Assembly (NCBI RefSeq): GCF_002896855.1 | Contig: NZ_CP021850.1 | Coordinates: 893,665-957,664 of the forward strand | Reading direction: 5' to 3' | DNA from: Clostridium thermosuccinogenes | Lineage (GTDB): Bacteria; Bacillota; Clostridia; Acetivibrionales; DSM-5807 | Length of the DNA: 64,000 nt | Shown here: piece after piece, positions 17,315 through 26,526 of the stretch | Layout of the letters: each line of letters opens with the position of its first letter | Numbering within the stretch: position 1 is the stretch's first letter | Translations under genes and position numbers: made by a program | The notes under the pieces: generated by a model | Told to the model about the DNA's origin: nothing | Database searches by the model: none | What the model saw: the letters and a program-made list of their open reading frames with translations, nothing else

Positions 17315-19087
17315 ATGAGTCAGGGAACTATCGTTAAAGTCTCAGGACCTCTGGTTATTGCAGAGGGAATGAGGGATGCAAATATGTTTGATGTGGTCCG
17401 GGTAAGCGAGCACCGTCTGATAGGTGAAATCATAGAGATGCACGGTGATAAGGCGTCAATCCAGGTCTATGAGGAAACCGCCGGCTTAGGACCCGGGGAA
17501 CCGGTAGTATCCACCGGAGCGCCTTTGAGCGTTGAGCTGGGTCCCGGATTGATTGAAATGATGTTTGACGGCATTCAAAGACCTCTTGAAGAAATGAGAA
17601 AGAGGGTAGGAAGCAATATAACCAGGGGAATAGATGTGCCCGCTCTGGATAGAAACAAGAAATGGAAATTTGAACCGGTTATGCAAAAGGGTGCTAGAGT
17701 TGTAGCCGGGGATATTATAGGAAAAGTACAGGAAACAATAATAGTTGAGCATAGAATAATGGTTCCTTATGGGATAGAAGGGACTCTGGAAGAGATATAT
17801 TCAGGGGAGTTTACCGTAGAGGAAACTGTTGCCAAAATAAGAAAGGACGACGGTCAACTGGTCGATATTCAAATGATGCAGAAATGGCCGGTGCGTAAGG
17901 GTAGGCCGTACAAGGAAAAGCTCTCTCCGGATATTCCTCTGGTCACCGGACAAAGAGTTATCGATACACTGTTTCCCATCGCCAAGGGTGGAGTTGCTGC
18001 GGTTCCGGGTCCTTTTGGCAGTGGTAAGACTGTGGTTCAGCATCAGCTGGCAAAATGGGCCGATGCGGACATAGTTGTATATATAGGATGCGGTGAGCGC
18101 GGCAATGAGATGACCGACGTTCTCATGGAATTTCCGGAGCTGAAGGACCCGAGGACCGGAGAGTCACTTATGAAGAGGACTGTCCTTATCGCCAACACCT
18201 CGGATATGCCGGTGGCTGCCCGGGAAGCTTCCATATATACAGGCATCACCATAGCTGAATATTTCAGAGATATGGGCTATAATGTGGCTCTGATGGCCGA
18301 TTCCACCTCCCGGTGGGCAGAAGCCTTAAGAGAGATGTCCGGACGTCTTGAAGAAATGCCGGGAGAAGAAGGTTATCCTGCGTACCTGTCATCGAGGCTT
18401 GCCCAGTTCTATGAAAGGGCAGGTAGGGTTATAAGCATAGGTTCGGAAGGCAGGGAAGGTACCCTTACGGCAATTGGAGCTGTATCCCCTCCAGGAGGGG
18501 ACATTTCCGAACCGGTATCCCAGGCTACCTTGCGAATTGTAAAGGTATTCTGGGGGCTGGATGCCAGCCTGGCTTACAGAAGGCATTTTCCGGCAATAAA
18601 CTGGCTGCAGAGCTATTCCCTGTATCTCGACAGGTTGGACAAATGGATGAATGAGAATATAGCGAAAGACTGGAGCACCTTAAGGACGGATACGCTTAGG
18701 ATTTTGCAGGAGGAAGCGGAACTGGATGAAATTGTAAGGCTTGTGGGCGTGGATGCGCTGTCACCTGCCGACCGGGTGACCCTTGAAGCGGCAAAGTCCA
18801 TAAGGGAAGACTATCTCCATCAGAATGCCTTCCACGATGTGGATACTTACACATCCCTCAGCAAGCAATACAGGATGCTCAAGCTCATCCTTTCCTTCTA
18901 CTACAAGGGAAGAAAAGCTGTTGAGTCGGGAGTCGGCATCAGAGAATTGTTTGCAATTCCCGTCAGGGAAAGAATCGGCAGAGCCAAATACGTGCGGGAG
19001 GATCAGGTGGAAAATGTGTTCAACAGCATTGAAGCCGAGCTTAACCAGCAGGTGGAGGCACTGATGTCAAAGGAGGTAGAACAGTAA
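17315..19087 (+). CDS. ntpA: V-type ATPase catalytic subunit A
   Basis: The 590-residue catalytic subunit. Walker A is [13 protein letters not shown] near residue 232, followed by the [13 protein letters not shown] block and [19 protein letters not shown], the nucleotide-binding signature. The bulge insertion (about 110-190) that separates A subunits from F-type beta is present. It hydrolyses or makes ATP at the A/B interfaces. GAAAGAAGG sits before ATG 17315, and the next gene begins 2 bases after its stop region. Confidence 0.97.
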   Translation: MSQGTIVKVSGPLVIAEGMRDANMFDVVRVSEHRLIGEIIEMHGDKASIQVYEETAGLGPGEPVVSTGAPLSVELGPGLIEMMFDGIQRPLEEMRKRVGSNITRGIDVPALDRNKKWKFEPVMQKGARVVAGDIIGKVQETIIVEHRIMVPYGIEGTLEEIYSGEFTVEETVAKIRKDDGQLVDIQMMQKWPVRKGRPYKEKLSPDIPLVTGQRVIDTLFPIAKGGVAAVPGPFGSGKTVVQHQLAKWADADIVVYIGCGERGNEMTDVLMEFPELKDPRTGESLMKRTVLIANTSDMPVAAREASIYTGITIAEYFRDMGYNVALMADSTSRWAEALREMSGRLEEMPGEEGYPAYLSSRLAQFYERAGRVISIGSEGREGTLTAIGAVSPPGGDISEPVSQATLRIVKVFWGLDASLAYRRHFPAINWLQSYSLYLDRLDKWMNENIAKDWSTLRTDTLRILQEEAELDEIVRLVGVDALSPADRVTLEAAKSIREDYLHQNAFHDVDTYTSLSKQYRMLKLILSFYYKGRKAVESGVGIRELFAIPVRERIGRAKYVREDQVENVFNSIEAELNQQVEALMSKEVEQ

Positions 19088-19088
19088 G

Positions 19089-20468
19089 ATGCTGAAGGAA
19101 TATAAAACAATATCGGAGATAGCTGGTCCTTTGATGCTGATCAAGCATGTCAGTGGTGTAAAATACGGGGAACTGGGTGAAATAGAGCTGCCCGACGGGG
19201 ATACGAGACGGTGCAAGGTTCTCGAGGTGAATGGCGATAATGCTTTGGTTCAGCTTTTCGAAAGCTCCGCTGGTATAAATGTGGCGGAGAGCAAGGTTAG
19301 GTTCCTGGGCAGAGGCATTGAGCTCCCGGTATCTCTTGATATGCTGGGAAGAGTATTCAGCGGAATGGGAAAGCCTATCGACGGAGGCCCCAACATAATA
19401 CCGGATACCCGGCTGGATATAAACGGAGTTCCTATGAATCCTGCAGCCCGGGATTATCCTTCGGAATTCATTCAGACCGGCATATCCGCCATAGATGGTC
19501 TTAACACTCTGGTGCGCGGCCAGAAGCTGCCTATATTTTCCGGCTCGGGATTGCCCCATGCGCAGCTGGCTGCCCAAATAGCGAGACAGGCCAGGGTTAT
19601 GGATGAGGACAGCAATTTTGCCGTTGTATTTGCTGCAATAGGTATCACTTTTGAGGAAGCAAACTTCTTCATTTCGGATTTCAGGAGAACCGGGGCGATA
19701 GACCGTTCGGTATTGTTTGTAAACCTCGCCAACGACCCGGCCATCGAACGCATATCCACACCTCGTATGGCCCTTACGGCAGCAGAGTATCTCGCCTTTG
19801 AAAAAGACATGCATGTGCTGGTTATACTTACTGATATTACTAACTATGCCGAAGCCCTGCGGGAAGTTTCCGCGGCAAGGAAGGAAGTCCCGGGAAGAAG
19901 AGGTTATCCGGGGTACCTGTATACCGACCTGGCCACCATATACGAAAGGGCCGGTAGAAAAAGGGACAAGAAGGGCAGCATAACCCTGATACCCATCCTT
20001 ACCATGCCTGAGGATGACAAGACCCATCCGATTCCGGACCTCACCGGATATATAACGGAAGGGCAGATAATATTGAGCAGGGAGTTGAACAGAAAGGGCA
20101 TAGAGCCTCCCATAGATGTGCTTCCATCCCTTTCCCGTCTTAAGGATAAGGGTATAGGCAAAGGAAAGACCAGGGAAGATCATGCCGATACGATGAACCA
20201 GCTTTTTGCCGCTTATGCAAGGGGCAAGGAGGCGAAGGAACTGGCTGTTATCCTGGGTGAGGCTGCTCTTACGGATACGGACAAACTATATGCAAAGTTT
20301 GCTGACAGGTTTGAAAAGGATTATGTATCCCAGGGATTTGATGAAAACCGAAGCATCCAGGAAACCCTCGATATAGGCTGGAGCCTTCTTTCAATACTCC
20401 CCAGGGCCGAACTTAAGCGTATACGGGATGAATATCTGGATAAGTACCTGCCGGAGAACAAGGGCTAA
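19089..20468 (+). CDS. ntpB: V-type ATPase regulatory subunit B
   Basis: A 459-residue noncatalytic nucleotide-site subunit. [19 protein letters not shown] replaces the Walker A of subunit A, as expected, and the block [20 protein letters not shown] is the family signature; its Arg side serves as the arginine finger region. AAGGAGGT at the end of subunit A serves as its ribosome site. Confidence 0.97.
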   Translation: MLKEYKTISEIAGPLMLIKHVSGVKYGELGEIELPDGDTRRCKVLEVNGDNALVQLFESSAGINVAESKVRFLGRGIELPVSLDMLGRVFSGMGKPIDGGPNIIPDTRLDINGVPMNPAARDYPSEFIQTGISAIDGLNTLVRGQKLPIFSGSGLPHAQLAAQIARQARVMDEDSNFAVVFAAIGITFEEANFFISDFRRTGAIDRSVLFVNLANDPAIERISTPRMALTAAEYLAFEKDMHVLVILTDITNYAEALREVSAARKEVPGRRGYPGYLYTDLATIYERAGRKRDKKGSITLIPILTMPEDDKTHPIPDLTGYITEGQIILSRELNRKGIEPPIDVLPSLSRLKDKGIGKGKTREDHADTMNQLFAAYARGKEAKELAVILGEAALTDTDKLYAKFADRFEKDYVSQGFDENRSIQETLDIGWSLLSILPRAELKRIRDEYLDKYLPENKG

Positions 20469-20495
20469 TGCCGCCGGAAAGAGGAGAGAAATGAT

Positions 20496-21164
20496 ATGGC
20501 AGTTATGAATGTAAATCCGACACGTATGGAAATGACTCGGCTCAAAAAAAGGCTTGCCGTTGCCCGAAGAGGACATAAGCTTCTCAAGGACAAAAGGGAT
20601 GAGCTGATGAAAAAATTCCTGGATACGGTGCGAAAGAACAAGGAATTGAGGGAGAAGGTGGAGAAGCTGATTTCAGATTCCTACACCAACTTTTTGGTGG
20701 CCAGGGCAGTCATGTCCTCTGAAGTTCTGGAAGAAGCCCTAATGTTTCCCAAGAAGAGCATTTCTCTGGATGTCGGAAGCCGCAATATAATGAGCGTGGA
20801 TGTGCCTGTATTAAATTATAAAGCGGACGGCGGTGATGACGGAGATATATATTCCTATGGCTTTGCATCCACCTCCAGCGAGCTGGACGCCTCAGTAGCC
20901 GCCTTGGCATCCGCTCTGCCCTACATGCTGGAGCTGGCGGAAACGGAGAAAACGGCACAGCTCCTGGCAGAGGAAATCGAAAGGACGAGAAGACGCGTGA
21001 ATGCTTTGGAGTATGTGCTGATACCGCAGCTTACGGAAACCATAACTTACATCGCCATGAAGCTGGAGGAAAATGAGAGAGGAAATATAACCCGGCTCAT
21101 GAAAGTGAAGGATATGATGCTGGAGCAGGCACACCATTATGAGGAAAGACTGAACGGGGAATAA
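20496..21164 (+). CDS. ntpD: V-type ATPase subunit D (central rotor shaft)
   Basis: A 222-residue two-helix coiled-coil shaft subunit. [20 protein letters not shown] is the standard N-terminus, and the C-terminal helix begins near [33 protein letters not shown] precedes the ATG. It is the last gene of the operon; I saw no strong terminator straight after it. Confidence 0.96.
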   Translation: MAVMNVNPTRMEMTRLKKRLAVARRGHKLLKDKRDELMKKFLDTVRKNKELREKVEKLISDSYTNFLVARAVMSSEVLEEALMFPKKSISLDVGSRNIMSVDVPVLNYKADGGDDGDIYSYGFASTSSELDASVAALASALPYMLELAETEKTAQLLAEEIERTRRRVNALEYVLIPQLTETITYIAMKLEENERGNITRLMKVKDMMLEQAHHYEERLNGE

Positions 21165-21350
21165 GAGACAGTTATAAAGAGCAGGCATGAAGCTTGCCTT
21201 AATACCAGTTTAATGTTATATAAAAATAGATATACAATACTGACATATAAAGCTGTAAAAGCTTGTTATCCAATCGATATGAAAGATATTAATTTGCAGT
21301 ATAATGTTTAGTTTGTGTTATATTAATCGTGATGGAGTTAATGCAAATAG

Positions 21351-21466
21351 AAAAAGAAGTTGCTGTCTGCAGGATGAACTGATCTCTGCCAAGTAGACGG
21401 AGTAAAAATAAACTCTGTTTACTTTGGGGGGGGCATATCAGGACGCAGTAAGCAGCTTCTTTTTTT
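21351..21466 (+). ncRNA. Candidate structured small RNA with built-in terminator (unknown class)
   Basis: A fully nested elongated fold can be drawn by hand: outer stem AAAAAGAAGTTGCT (21351-21364) with AGCAGCTTCTTTTT (21451-21464), then CTGC/GCAG, CTGAT/ATCAG, TGCC/GGCA and an apical 13-bp hairpin AAGTAGACGGAGT/ACTCTGTTTACTT (21391-21424) with a G8 run bulged on the 3' side. The outer stem runs into a T7 tract, so it works as an intrinsic terminator. Both flanks lack a gene. TATATT (about 21320) could be its -10. I match it to no known riboswitch or 6S consensus. Confidence 0.45.
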
Positions 21467-21633
21467 AAAAGAGTCTTTTAAGGAGTTTCTTTGTGCTTTC
21501 AGGGATTTATTTTTAATAGCTAGCAGAATAAAGTTACTGCAATCCACGTGTCAAAACGAGCGGTAACCAATCCCGGCTCAGGCTTAAAAGAGCTTTTGTT
21601 GAAGGCAAAAATCGTTTGATGCATCATCAAGGA

Positions 21634-21697
21634 TTAATTCCATGAAGATATAATTCCATGAAAGTTTAATCCCATGAAAGTTTAATCCCATGAGCTT
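21634..21697. repeat. Four-unit 16-bp tandem repeat
   Basis: Four adjoining copies of TTAATCCCATGAAAGT-like units (period 15-17) lie in gene-free DNA. Units 3 and 4 are nearly identical and units 1 and 2 carry T for C in the centre. A small palindrome TTGATGCATCATCAA stands just before (21617-21631). No spacers, so not CRISPR. Confidence 0.7.
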
Positions 21698-22032
21698 TCC
21701 CATATAGCAAGCGATATTGATATTCTGCGAAATTGCTCCCTGTTTTATGTGTTTCCGGATAAACTGGCGAGTAAGCATGCGTTCTTTTATATCCACATTG
21801 CAGATGTGAAAGCTTAAGGATAAAAAACAGATGACTTTGCGACTCAACCCTAAAAATGGCATATTCTCAAGAGGGGATTCTCAAATTTGGAGTACGGTGC
21901 ATATACCTTCGGCAACGGTAACATTGTACGAAATTAAGAAAAATTAACATTATTGTAATTAAACTGTAAAGTTTGTAAAATTTCTGCCGAAATATACTTT
22001 GCGTTATATTATTTTGAGAGGAGTGTAAGTGG

Positions 22033-22146
22033 ATGAGCGAGAGGCTCATAAGTGTTTTGCTGGCTAATGGGGATCCCAATGGAAATTTCAATCCGAAGGA
22101 CGATATCACCAGAGCTGAAGTGGTAAAATCCTGGACAACTCGATAA
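22033..22146 (+). pseudogene. S-layer-homology (SLH) domain remnant
   Basis: A 37-codon frame behind GAGAGGAG codes LLANGDPNGNFNPKDDITRA, the second half of an SLH repeat (GxPDGxFxPxxxITRAE), then breaks to KSWTTR and a stop. Intact SLH proteins carry three repeats after a signal peptide; here only one partial repeat remains. The good ribosome site and a TATATT-like box upstream (about 22005) suggest the 5' region of a lost or deleted surface protein, or a short exapted peptide. Read by eye; the SLH match is strong over about 24 residues. Confidence 0.6.
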
Positions 22147-22330
22147 AAGCTATGCTTTTTAGAAACCATCTTTTCACGTCATCGCGTTCTGCCTCTTTCT
22201 TATTGGCTTTGCGGGAGCCTTATTTTAAGAGCCTTTTTTGAGGAGGAAATTCTTTTTTGAATAACGTCAATGAAATTCATGGATAATATGAATATATTAC
22301 TGAATCCATTAAGGAAAGGTAGGCAGTTAA

Positions 22331-22801
22331 ATGGCTTATGCATTCTTCTATATATCAATAGCAGCAGTATGGGTAGCATTAATAGTGATAACCTACGGGT
22401 TCCGGCCTGCAGGCTTGAGACATTGGATCATCGCCATTGTAACAGCTGTGATATCCTTAGCCTATGATATTATACTGGGCACGCAAATGAGATTGTACTA
22501 TTACATAGACCCTGCCATCTCCAATATTTGTATGGTGCTGTCCGGGTTATTCCTGTATCCGCCTTTGAATGTGATATTTAGCCTGTATCTTCCTGAAGCT
22601 CGCAGCAAGGTATTTTTATATACTTTAATCTGGATTGGGGCAATGCTGGCTTTTGAATTTGCCGGAGTTTATACCGGTACGTTAGTGTTTACAGGATGGC
22701 GGGCTATGCCCTGGTCGGTGGTTACATATGCATTTACCTATGCCTGGGTTATATTGCTATACAGATATCTGGGTAAATTTAAGAATTATCAGTTAACATA
22801 A
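22331..22801 (+). CDS. CBO0543-family membrane protein
   Basis: A 156-residue protein with about five hydrophobic helices. The pattern resembles the CBO0543 family of Clostridia (YYYIDPAISNICMVLSGLFLYPP followed by a loop and further helices near FAGVYTGTLVFTGW). Function unknown. It resembles in layout the membrane protein at 24009-24452 on the other strand. The ribosome site is only modest. It stands alone on the + strand beside the oxidoreductase module. Confidence 0.75.
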   Translation: MAYAFFYISIAAVWVALIVITYGFRPAGLRHWIIAIVTAVISLAYDIILGTQMRLYYYIDPAISNICMVLSGLFLYPPLNVIFSLYLPEARSKVFLYTLIWIGAMLAFEFAGVYTGTLVFTGWRAMPWSVVTYAFTYAWVILLYRYLGKFKNYQLT

Positions 22802-22837
22802 AGACGGAGACGGCAGAAGTCTTGATAAATCAATGCT

Positions 22838-23911
22838 TCATAATTTCTTGTCAATCGGTAGTTTCTTCAGGATTGCAGAACCTAGCTTCACCACATCCAG
22901 CGGAGTGTCGTATATGATCTGCTTGATTCCCGGAAGGCCTATCACCGCCATCAACATATCAAATTCTTTGTTGGTGGCGCCATTGAAAGCTTTCCTGAAT
23001 TCCAGCAGCTTGTTGTTTCTGTCTCTTATGTCTTTTATAAGGGTACTGTAATCCAACCCTTCCATAATAGAACGAGCAGCCATCACTCCCGTCGTTATGG
23101 AGCTCAACTGGCCGAAGCCCAGAAATGGATCCACAATTCCTGCGGCATCCCCGGCAATATAAATATTATCCACACGATAAGGATATACCTGGGCACTTTT
23201 ATGCTTTAGTTTGAATTCCTGGACTATGGTATACCTTATTTTTTCCGTATACCAAAACAGATCCCAGTAATAGTCAATCTCCTTTTCATTTACATCGGTT
23301 ACAATAAGGGCTATGGAGGCTCTTTTGGAGTCAAAAGGTGTCAAGTAAGCATATCCGTTTTTACAGTAATCTTTATTTAACCATACATTAAGAGTGTTTA
23401 TATCAAAATCACCCAGAACGACAGCGCCCCGGACATAGGTGGTCACCCTTTCAAACCAGCAGCCCAGTTCTTCGGTAAAGTTATAATCACCAGTGGCAAT
23501 CACCACATAATCAAACTTTTTGCTAAGCTCAATATAGTCACCATAGTGATTAAAAACCAGTTCTGAATTTTTTAGACTTGAGAAGAGCTGATTTTTGAGG
23601 GAATCCTTATCATTGCCTCTTTTAAAGAAGTATCCGAAATTTCCTTTAATGGTAGCGTTTATGTTGGGAGAGTGATGGCTGATGGTGCGCACCGTATTAA
23701 GAGGCTTTATATCTATATCAAACTGTTCTTTAAAATACTTGACGACATCTTTGATAGGACGGTTTATTATTTCAAGGATGGCCGACACATGGCTGATCTG
23801 CTCTCCTATATAGGAGTTTTTTTCGTAAATGACAGGCCTTACTCCATATTTCTCCAGTTCGTGGGCACAGGACAATCCCGCAAGGCCGGCACCGATTATG
23901 GCAACTTTCAT
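22838..23911 (-). CDS. FAD-dependent oxidoreductase, geranylgeranyl-reductase-like (copy 1)
   Basis: A 357-residue flavoprotein. MKVAIIGAGLAGLSCAHELE is the dinucleotide-binding beta-alpha-beta with GxGxxG, FDYVVIATGDYNF is the ATG motif, and NIYIAGDAAGIVDPFLGFGQ is the second FAD-binding GD motif of p-hydroxybenzoate-hydroxylase-type enzymes. It is the last gene of a five-gene minus-strand run and has GGAGG before its ATG. A paralogue of the same length lies at 25154-26227. Substrate unknown; an isoprenoid or lipid reduction is plausible by fold. Confidence 0.9.
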   Translation of the reverse strand: MKVAIIGAGLAGLSCAHELEKYGVRPVIYEKNSYIGEQISHVSAILEIINRPIKDVVKYFKEQFDIDIKPLNTVRTISHHSPNINATIKGNFGYFFKRGNDKDSLKNQLFSSLKNSELVFNHYGDYIELSKKFDYVVIATGDYNFTEELGCWFERVTTYVRGAVVLGDFDINTLNVWLNKDYCKNGYAYLTPFDSKRASIALIVTDVNEKEIDYYWDLFWYTEKIRYTIVQEFKLKHKSAQVYPYRVDNIYIAGDAAGIVDPFLGFGQLSSITTGVMAARSIMEGLDYSTLIKDIRDRNNKLLEFRKAFNGATNKEFDMLMAVIGLPGIKQIIYDTPLDVVKLGSAILKKLPIDKKL

Positions 23912-23916
23912 AGAAG

Positions 23917-24006
23917 CTAACCTCCATACTTCTCCAAAACTTTAAACCAAACTATTACGAGAACTGAACCAATAGCGGTTAATATTGTGAACAAAGCAAG
24001 ATTCAA
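23917..24006 (-). CDS. 29-residue single-span membrane peptide
   Basis: TTG 24006 follows GAGGG by about 7 bases and codes 29 residues, MNLALFTILTAIGSVLVIVW and a short FKVLEKYGG tail: one membrane helix and a basic end. It begins 2 bases after the stop of the upstream membrane protein and its stop overlaps the ribosome site of the oxidoreductase gene. Such tight packing inside an operon is strong evidence for translation. It may be a small subunit of a membrane complex, as with KdpF or CydX, but no homology is claimed. Confidence 0.6.
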   Translation of the reverse strand: MNLALFTILTAIGSVLVIVWFKVLEKYGG

Positions 24007-24008
24007 AT

Positions 24009-24452
24009 CTATCCCTCTTTTCCTTTATTTAGCACTACCACAGAAAACCATCCGATTACCATCAATGCCAGTATATTGACCGTCAGGCTGTTGTACAAAT
24101 GCCAGTTCATATATACAACATCGCCTGAAATCACCAGCATGATTTCTATGGCTGAATATATGGCAGTAAGCACAATGATATTTATTATCCTCCAAAAGCG
24201 TTTTCGCGGATAAAACTGGGCAAGCAGCGTGCCTATGACAAAAACCGGTCCGAATAAGAAAAAAGGCGTTGTGTTGGCAAACATCAAAGGACCTTCTATC
24301 TTATACAGGCCAAGGTCAACAGCCTGCATATCTACGATCAGGGCAAGCAATGCCGCCCACATCCCACACCAAATGTTTGCTTTTAGCTTCTTCCAGTCTA
24401 TCAGGTATAAAAAAATAATCCAGCTGGCTGCAAAAAAAATTATCCATCTCAT
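24009..24452 (-). CDS. Polytopic membrane protein, CBO0543-like
   Basis: About 147 residues with five hydrophobic helices; layout and the closing helices resemble the CBO0543-type protein at 22331. ATG 24452 has GAGGTG a few bases before it. An alternative TTG at 24464 would overlap the preceding stop by TTGA, a common coupling arrangement, and would add four residues. Function unknown. Part of the minus-strand run of five. Confidence 0.72.
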   Translation of the reverse strand: MRWIIFFAASWIIFLYLIDWKKLKANIWCGMWAALLALIVDMQAVDLGLYKIEGPLMFANTTPFFLFGPVFVIGTLLAQFYPRKRFWRIINIIVLTAIYSAIEIMLVISGDVVYMNWHLYNSLTVNILALMVIGWFSVVVLNKGKEG

Positions 24453-24460
24453 ATGCCACC

Positions 24461-24688
24461 TCAATATCTGGGCTTGGATGTAAATATCTTTGCTATGATT
24501 TTAGGCTTGGATTCAAGCCTCTCTATTCTCTGCTGGAGGCGCACGATAGAGCGCATTTCATCGTCCCTCAGCTCTGCAAACATCTTTCTTATTTCTGGAT
24601 TTCTTACCTTTATCATATAATCATTGTACAAAATCTGGCTTGAAATTCTGTAGTTCAGTATGTCTTTCAGCATGTCCACTTCTCTCAT
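24461..24688 (-). CDS. Small helical protein, ferritin-like-fold half
   Basis: A 75-residue, all-helical protein. The pattern LKDILNYRISSQILYNDYMI then ELRDDEMRSIVRLQQRIERL has the spacing of Glu and polar residues seen in rubrerythrin-like and spore-coat ferritin-like helices, but it is too short for a full four-helix bundle, so it may pair with itself or the next-door 71-residue protein. It has no membrane helix. Start at ATG 24688 has a moderate site (AGGGTGA). Confidence 0.65.
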   Translation of the reverse strand: MREVDMLKDILNYRISSQILYNDYMIKVRNPEIRKMFAELRDDEMRSIVRLQQRIERLESKPKIIAKIFTSKPRY

Positions 24689-24695
24689 TGTGACG

Positions 24696-24911
24696 TCACC
24701 CTAACCCTTGCAGATTCAACTGCATGATTTTATCCTTTATCATGCTAATATGCCCCTGTGCCTCGCTTTTAAACTCATCGATCATTTCTTTCAGTTCTTC
24801 TGATTTCATGTTCTTGGAGTAATCTTCATATTTTTTGATCAGCAGTTCCTCCCGATCGATAGCCGATTTAAAGACCATGCTTATTATGAATTCATCGGGA
24901 ATCCTTTTCAT
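24696..24911 (-). CDS. Small helical protein, rubrerythrin-like
   Basis: A 71-residue helical protein; ATG 24911 has AAAGGAGG 6 bases upstream, which overrides an upstream in-frame start. MKRIPDEFIISMVFKSAIDR then ELKEMIDEFKSEAQGHISMI shows the (E/D)xxxH pattern of ferritin-like helices (GHISM). It is the first gene of the five-gene minus operon. It could form a heteromeric helical bundle with the following 75-residue protein. Confidence 0.65.
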   Translation of the reverse strand: MKRIPDEFIISMVFKSAIDREELLIKKYEDYSKNMKSEELKEMIDEFKSEAQGHISMIKDKIMQLNLQGLG

Positions 24912-25085
24912 GCGAAACCTCCTTTTATTTAGTGCCGGATCAGGCTTTTCCCATTTTACCTTGCAAAGCTTTCTGTTGGTATGGATGCTCAAACATTTTT
25001 TTACATAAGGTGCTTATTAATATTTTTTGTCCCATAGGCAAATATTATTCTCAACGGTGGATTTGAGAAAAAAGTTGTAAAGGAA

Positions 25086-25133
25086 ATTGATATAAAGAAA
25101 AATTGATATAAAGAAAAATTGATATAAAGAAAA
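25086..25133. repeat. Three perfect 16-bp direct repeats in the 5' leader
   Basis: ATTGATATAAAGAAAA occurs three times head to tail with no mismatch and ends shortly before the ribosome site of the oxidoreductase at 25154. Slippage in the unit count would change leader length and could tune expression. Confidence 0.85.
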
Positions 25134-25153
25134 AGAGGCGGTATTGAAGAAAT

Positions 25154-26227
25154 ATGAAAGTTGCTATAGCAGGTGCAGGAATTTCCGGGTTGGCTTGTGC
25201 ATATGAGCTTGAAAGGTATGGCATAAAGCCTGTGATACTTGAAAAAAGTCATCAAGCAGGAGAGAAGATCGTTGATGCGGCTGCCATGATCAGCGTGTTG
25301 GGCAGGCTGCATTGTGATCCTCTAGAATATATAAACAGAAAGTACAAACTGAATATCGCACCTTTGGATACTTTACGGGAGATCACCATCAAGTGCGACA
25401 GGCAGGAAATATCTGTAATAGGAGATTTGGGATATATTTTTACAAGGGGAAGAGAGGAGAATTCATTTGAAAATCAAATCGCTGCAATGATTCGCACACC
25501 GATAACCTTTAATGAGCAGGTTGAGCTGGATTATATAGAGGACAGATATGATTATGTGGTTGCTGCTACCGGGGAAGAGAGCTTTGCTAAAGAAATGGGA
25601 GTCTGGACTTTGTCTTTCAGCTCCTTTGTCAGGGTTGCTGCGGTGCTGGGTAGCTTCAGGACCGACTGTATAAAAATATGGTTGAATACAAAGTATGCCA
25701 GAAACGGATATGGTTATCTCATACCTTGCAACAGCGCTAAAGCCAATCTGGTGCTGACGGTAAACGACATCACCTATGATGAGATGGATCATTATTGGAT
25801 GGCTTTTCTTGAAGAGGAGGACTTGAGGTATATAATAACTGAAACCAGGGATTATGAGTCCAAAATCGGAAAGCTGAAAAATGTAAGCGTCGGCAATGTT
25901 TGTTTTGTAGGCAACTCCGGAGGATTTATCGATGATTTTTTTGGCTTCGGCATGATGGGAGCTGTGGAAAGTGGCATACTGGCAGCCAGATCCATTGCAA
26001 AAGACATGGATTATAACAGGCTTTCCAGGCCATTATTAAAGCATGCAGCCAGGGTTTCCAAGCTGAGGAATATCCTCAATACTTATGACAATGAGGATTA
26101 TATAAAGGTATTGTCTGCCATCGGACGCATCCCGGAAAGAGAACTTACATATAAAGCTCCTTTGTTCCGACCGACAGCCCATAGCACGGTAATTTCAAAG
26201 TTGCAAGACTTGTTGAAGCGACGATAG
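25154..26227 (+). CDS. FAD-dependent oxidoreductase, geranylgeranyl-reductase-like (copy 2)
   Basis: Another 357-residue flavoprotein of the same kind as 22838-23911: MKVAIAGAGISGLACAYELE (GxGxxG), YDYVVAATGEESF and NVCFVGNSGGFIDDFFGFGM. In copy 2 the second FAD motif is GNSGG rather than GDAAG, so the Asp that binds FAD ribityl or pyrophosphate is replaced by Asn, hinting at altered flavin binding or catalysis. It is divergent from the five-gene minus operon, with three tandem repeats in its leader. Confidence 0.88.
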   Translation: MKVAIAGAGISGLACAYELERYGIKPVILEKSHQAGEKIVDAAAMISVLGRLHCDPLEYINRKYKLNIAPLDTLREITIKCDRQEISVIGDLGYIFTRGREENSFENQIAAMIRTPITFNEQVELDYIEDRYDYVVAATGEESFAKEMGVWTLSFSSFVRVAAVLGSFRTDCIKIWLNTKYARNGYGYLIPCNSAKANLVLTVNDITYDEMDHYWMAFLEEEDLRYIITETRDYESKIGKLKNVSVGNVCFVGNSGGFIDDFFGFGMMGAVESGILAARSIAKDMDYNRLSRPLLKHAARVSKLRNILNTYDNEDYIKVLSAIGRIPERELTYKAPLFRPTAHSTVISKLQDLLKRR

Positions 26228-26464
26228 CAATTGGTTTTGTCAAATTACTATGATATTTAAGCGGAAGACAATTGCTGAAGGGCTTATTTTACACGTAGTG
26301 CAGTAAATTGGACAAAAACCGACCCACCATATTTCTTCATCTTTCTTAAACTCCTTTCCTGAATAATTTTGGCGTAAAAACGGAGAAATGCAGACTGATA
26401 ACTCAATAGATAATGAAAGATATGCAAAAACCGAATATTTGATAAATAATTAACGTTTTTTGTT

Positions 26465-26494
26465 TTGCACTTATCATGTATTATGTGTTAATAT
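26465..26494 (+). promoter_or_regulatory. Candidate sigma-A promoter for ldh
   Basis: TTGCAC (26465-26470) and TAATAT (26489-26494) are spaced by 18 bases, about 30 bases before the AAAGGAGG ribosome site of ldh. Confidence 0.5.
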
Positions 26495-26526
26495 ATTGAC
26501 AATGCGTTTAAAAGGAGGAAGTAAAT

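Noticed and set aside
19041-20183. 380-codon open frame on the minus strand across V-ATPase subunit B
   Set aside because: It is the mirror of the certain ntpB gene, has no family motif or ribosome site, and owes its length to the codon bias of ntpB.
21634-21697. Short repeats that could suggest a CRISPR array
   Set aside because: The units adjoin each other with no unique spacers, and no cas gene is near.
21584-22169. Two minus-strand frames (92 and 100 codons) in the gene-free region
   Set aside because: No ribosome sites, repeat-derived sequence, and no recognisable motif; one crosses the SLH remnant.
22257-22286. Nine-codon frame after GAGGAGG ahead of the CBO0543-type gene
   Set aside because: Too short to judge, with a long spacing to its TTG; could be a chance ribosome-like site.
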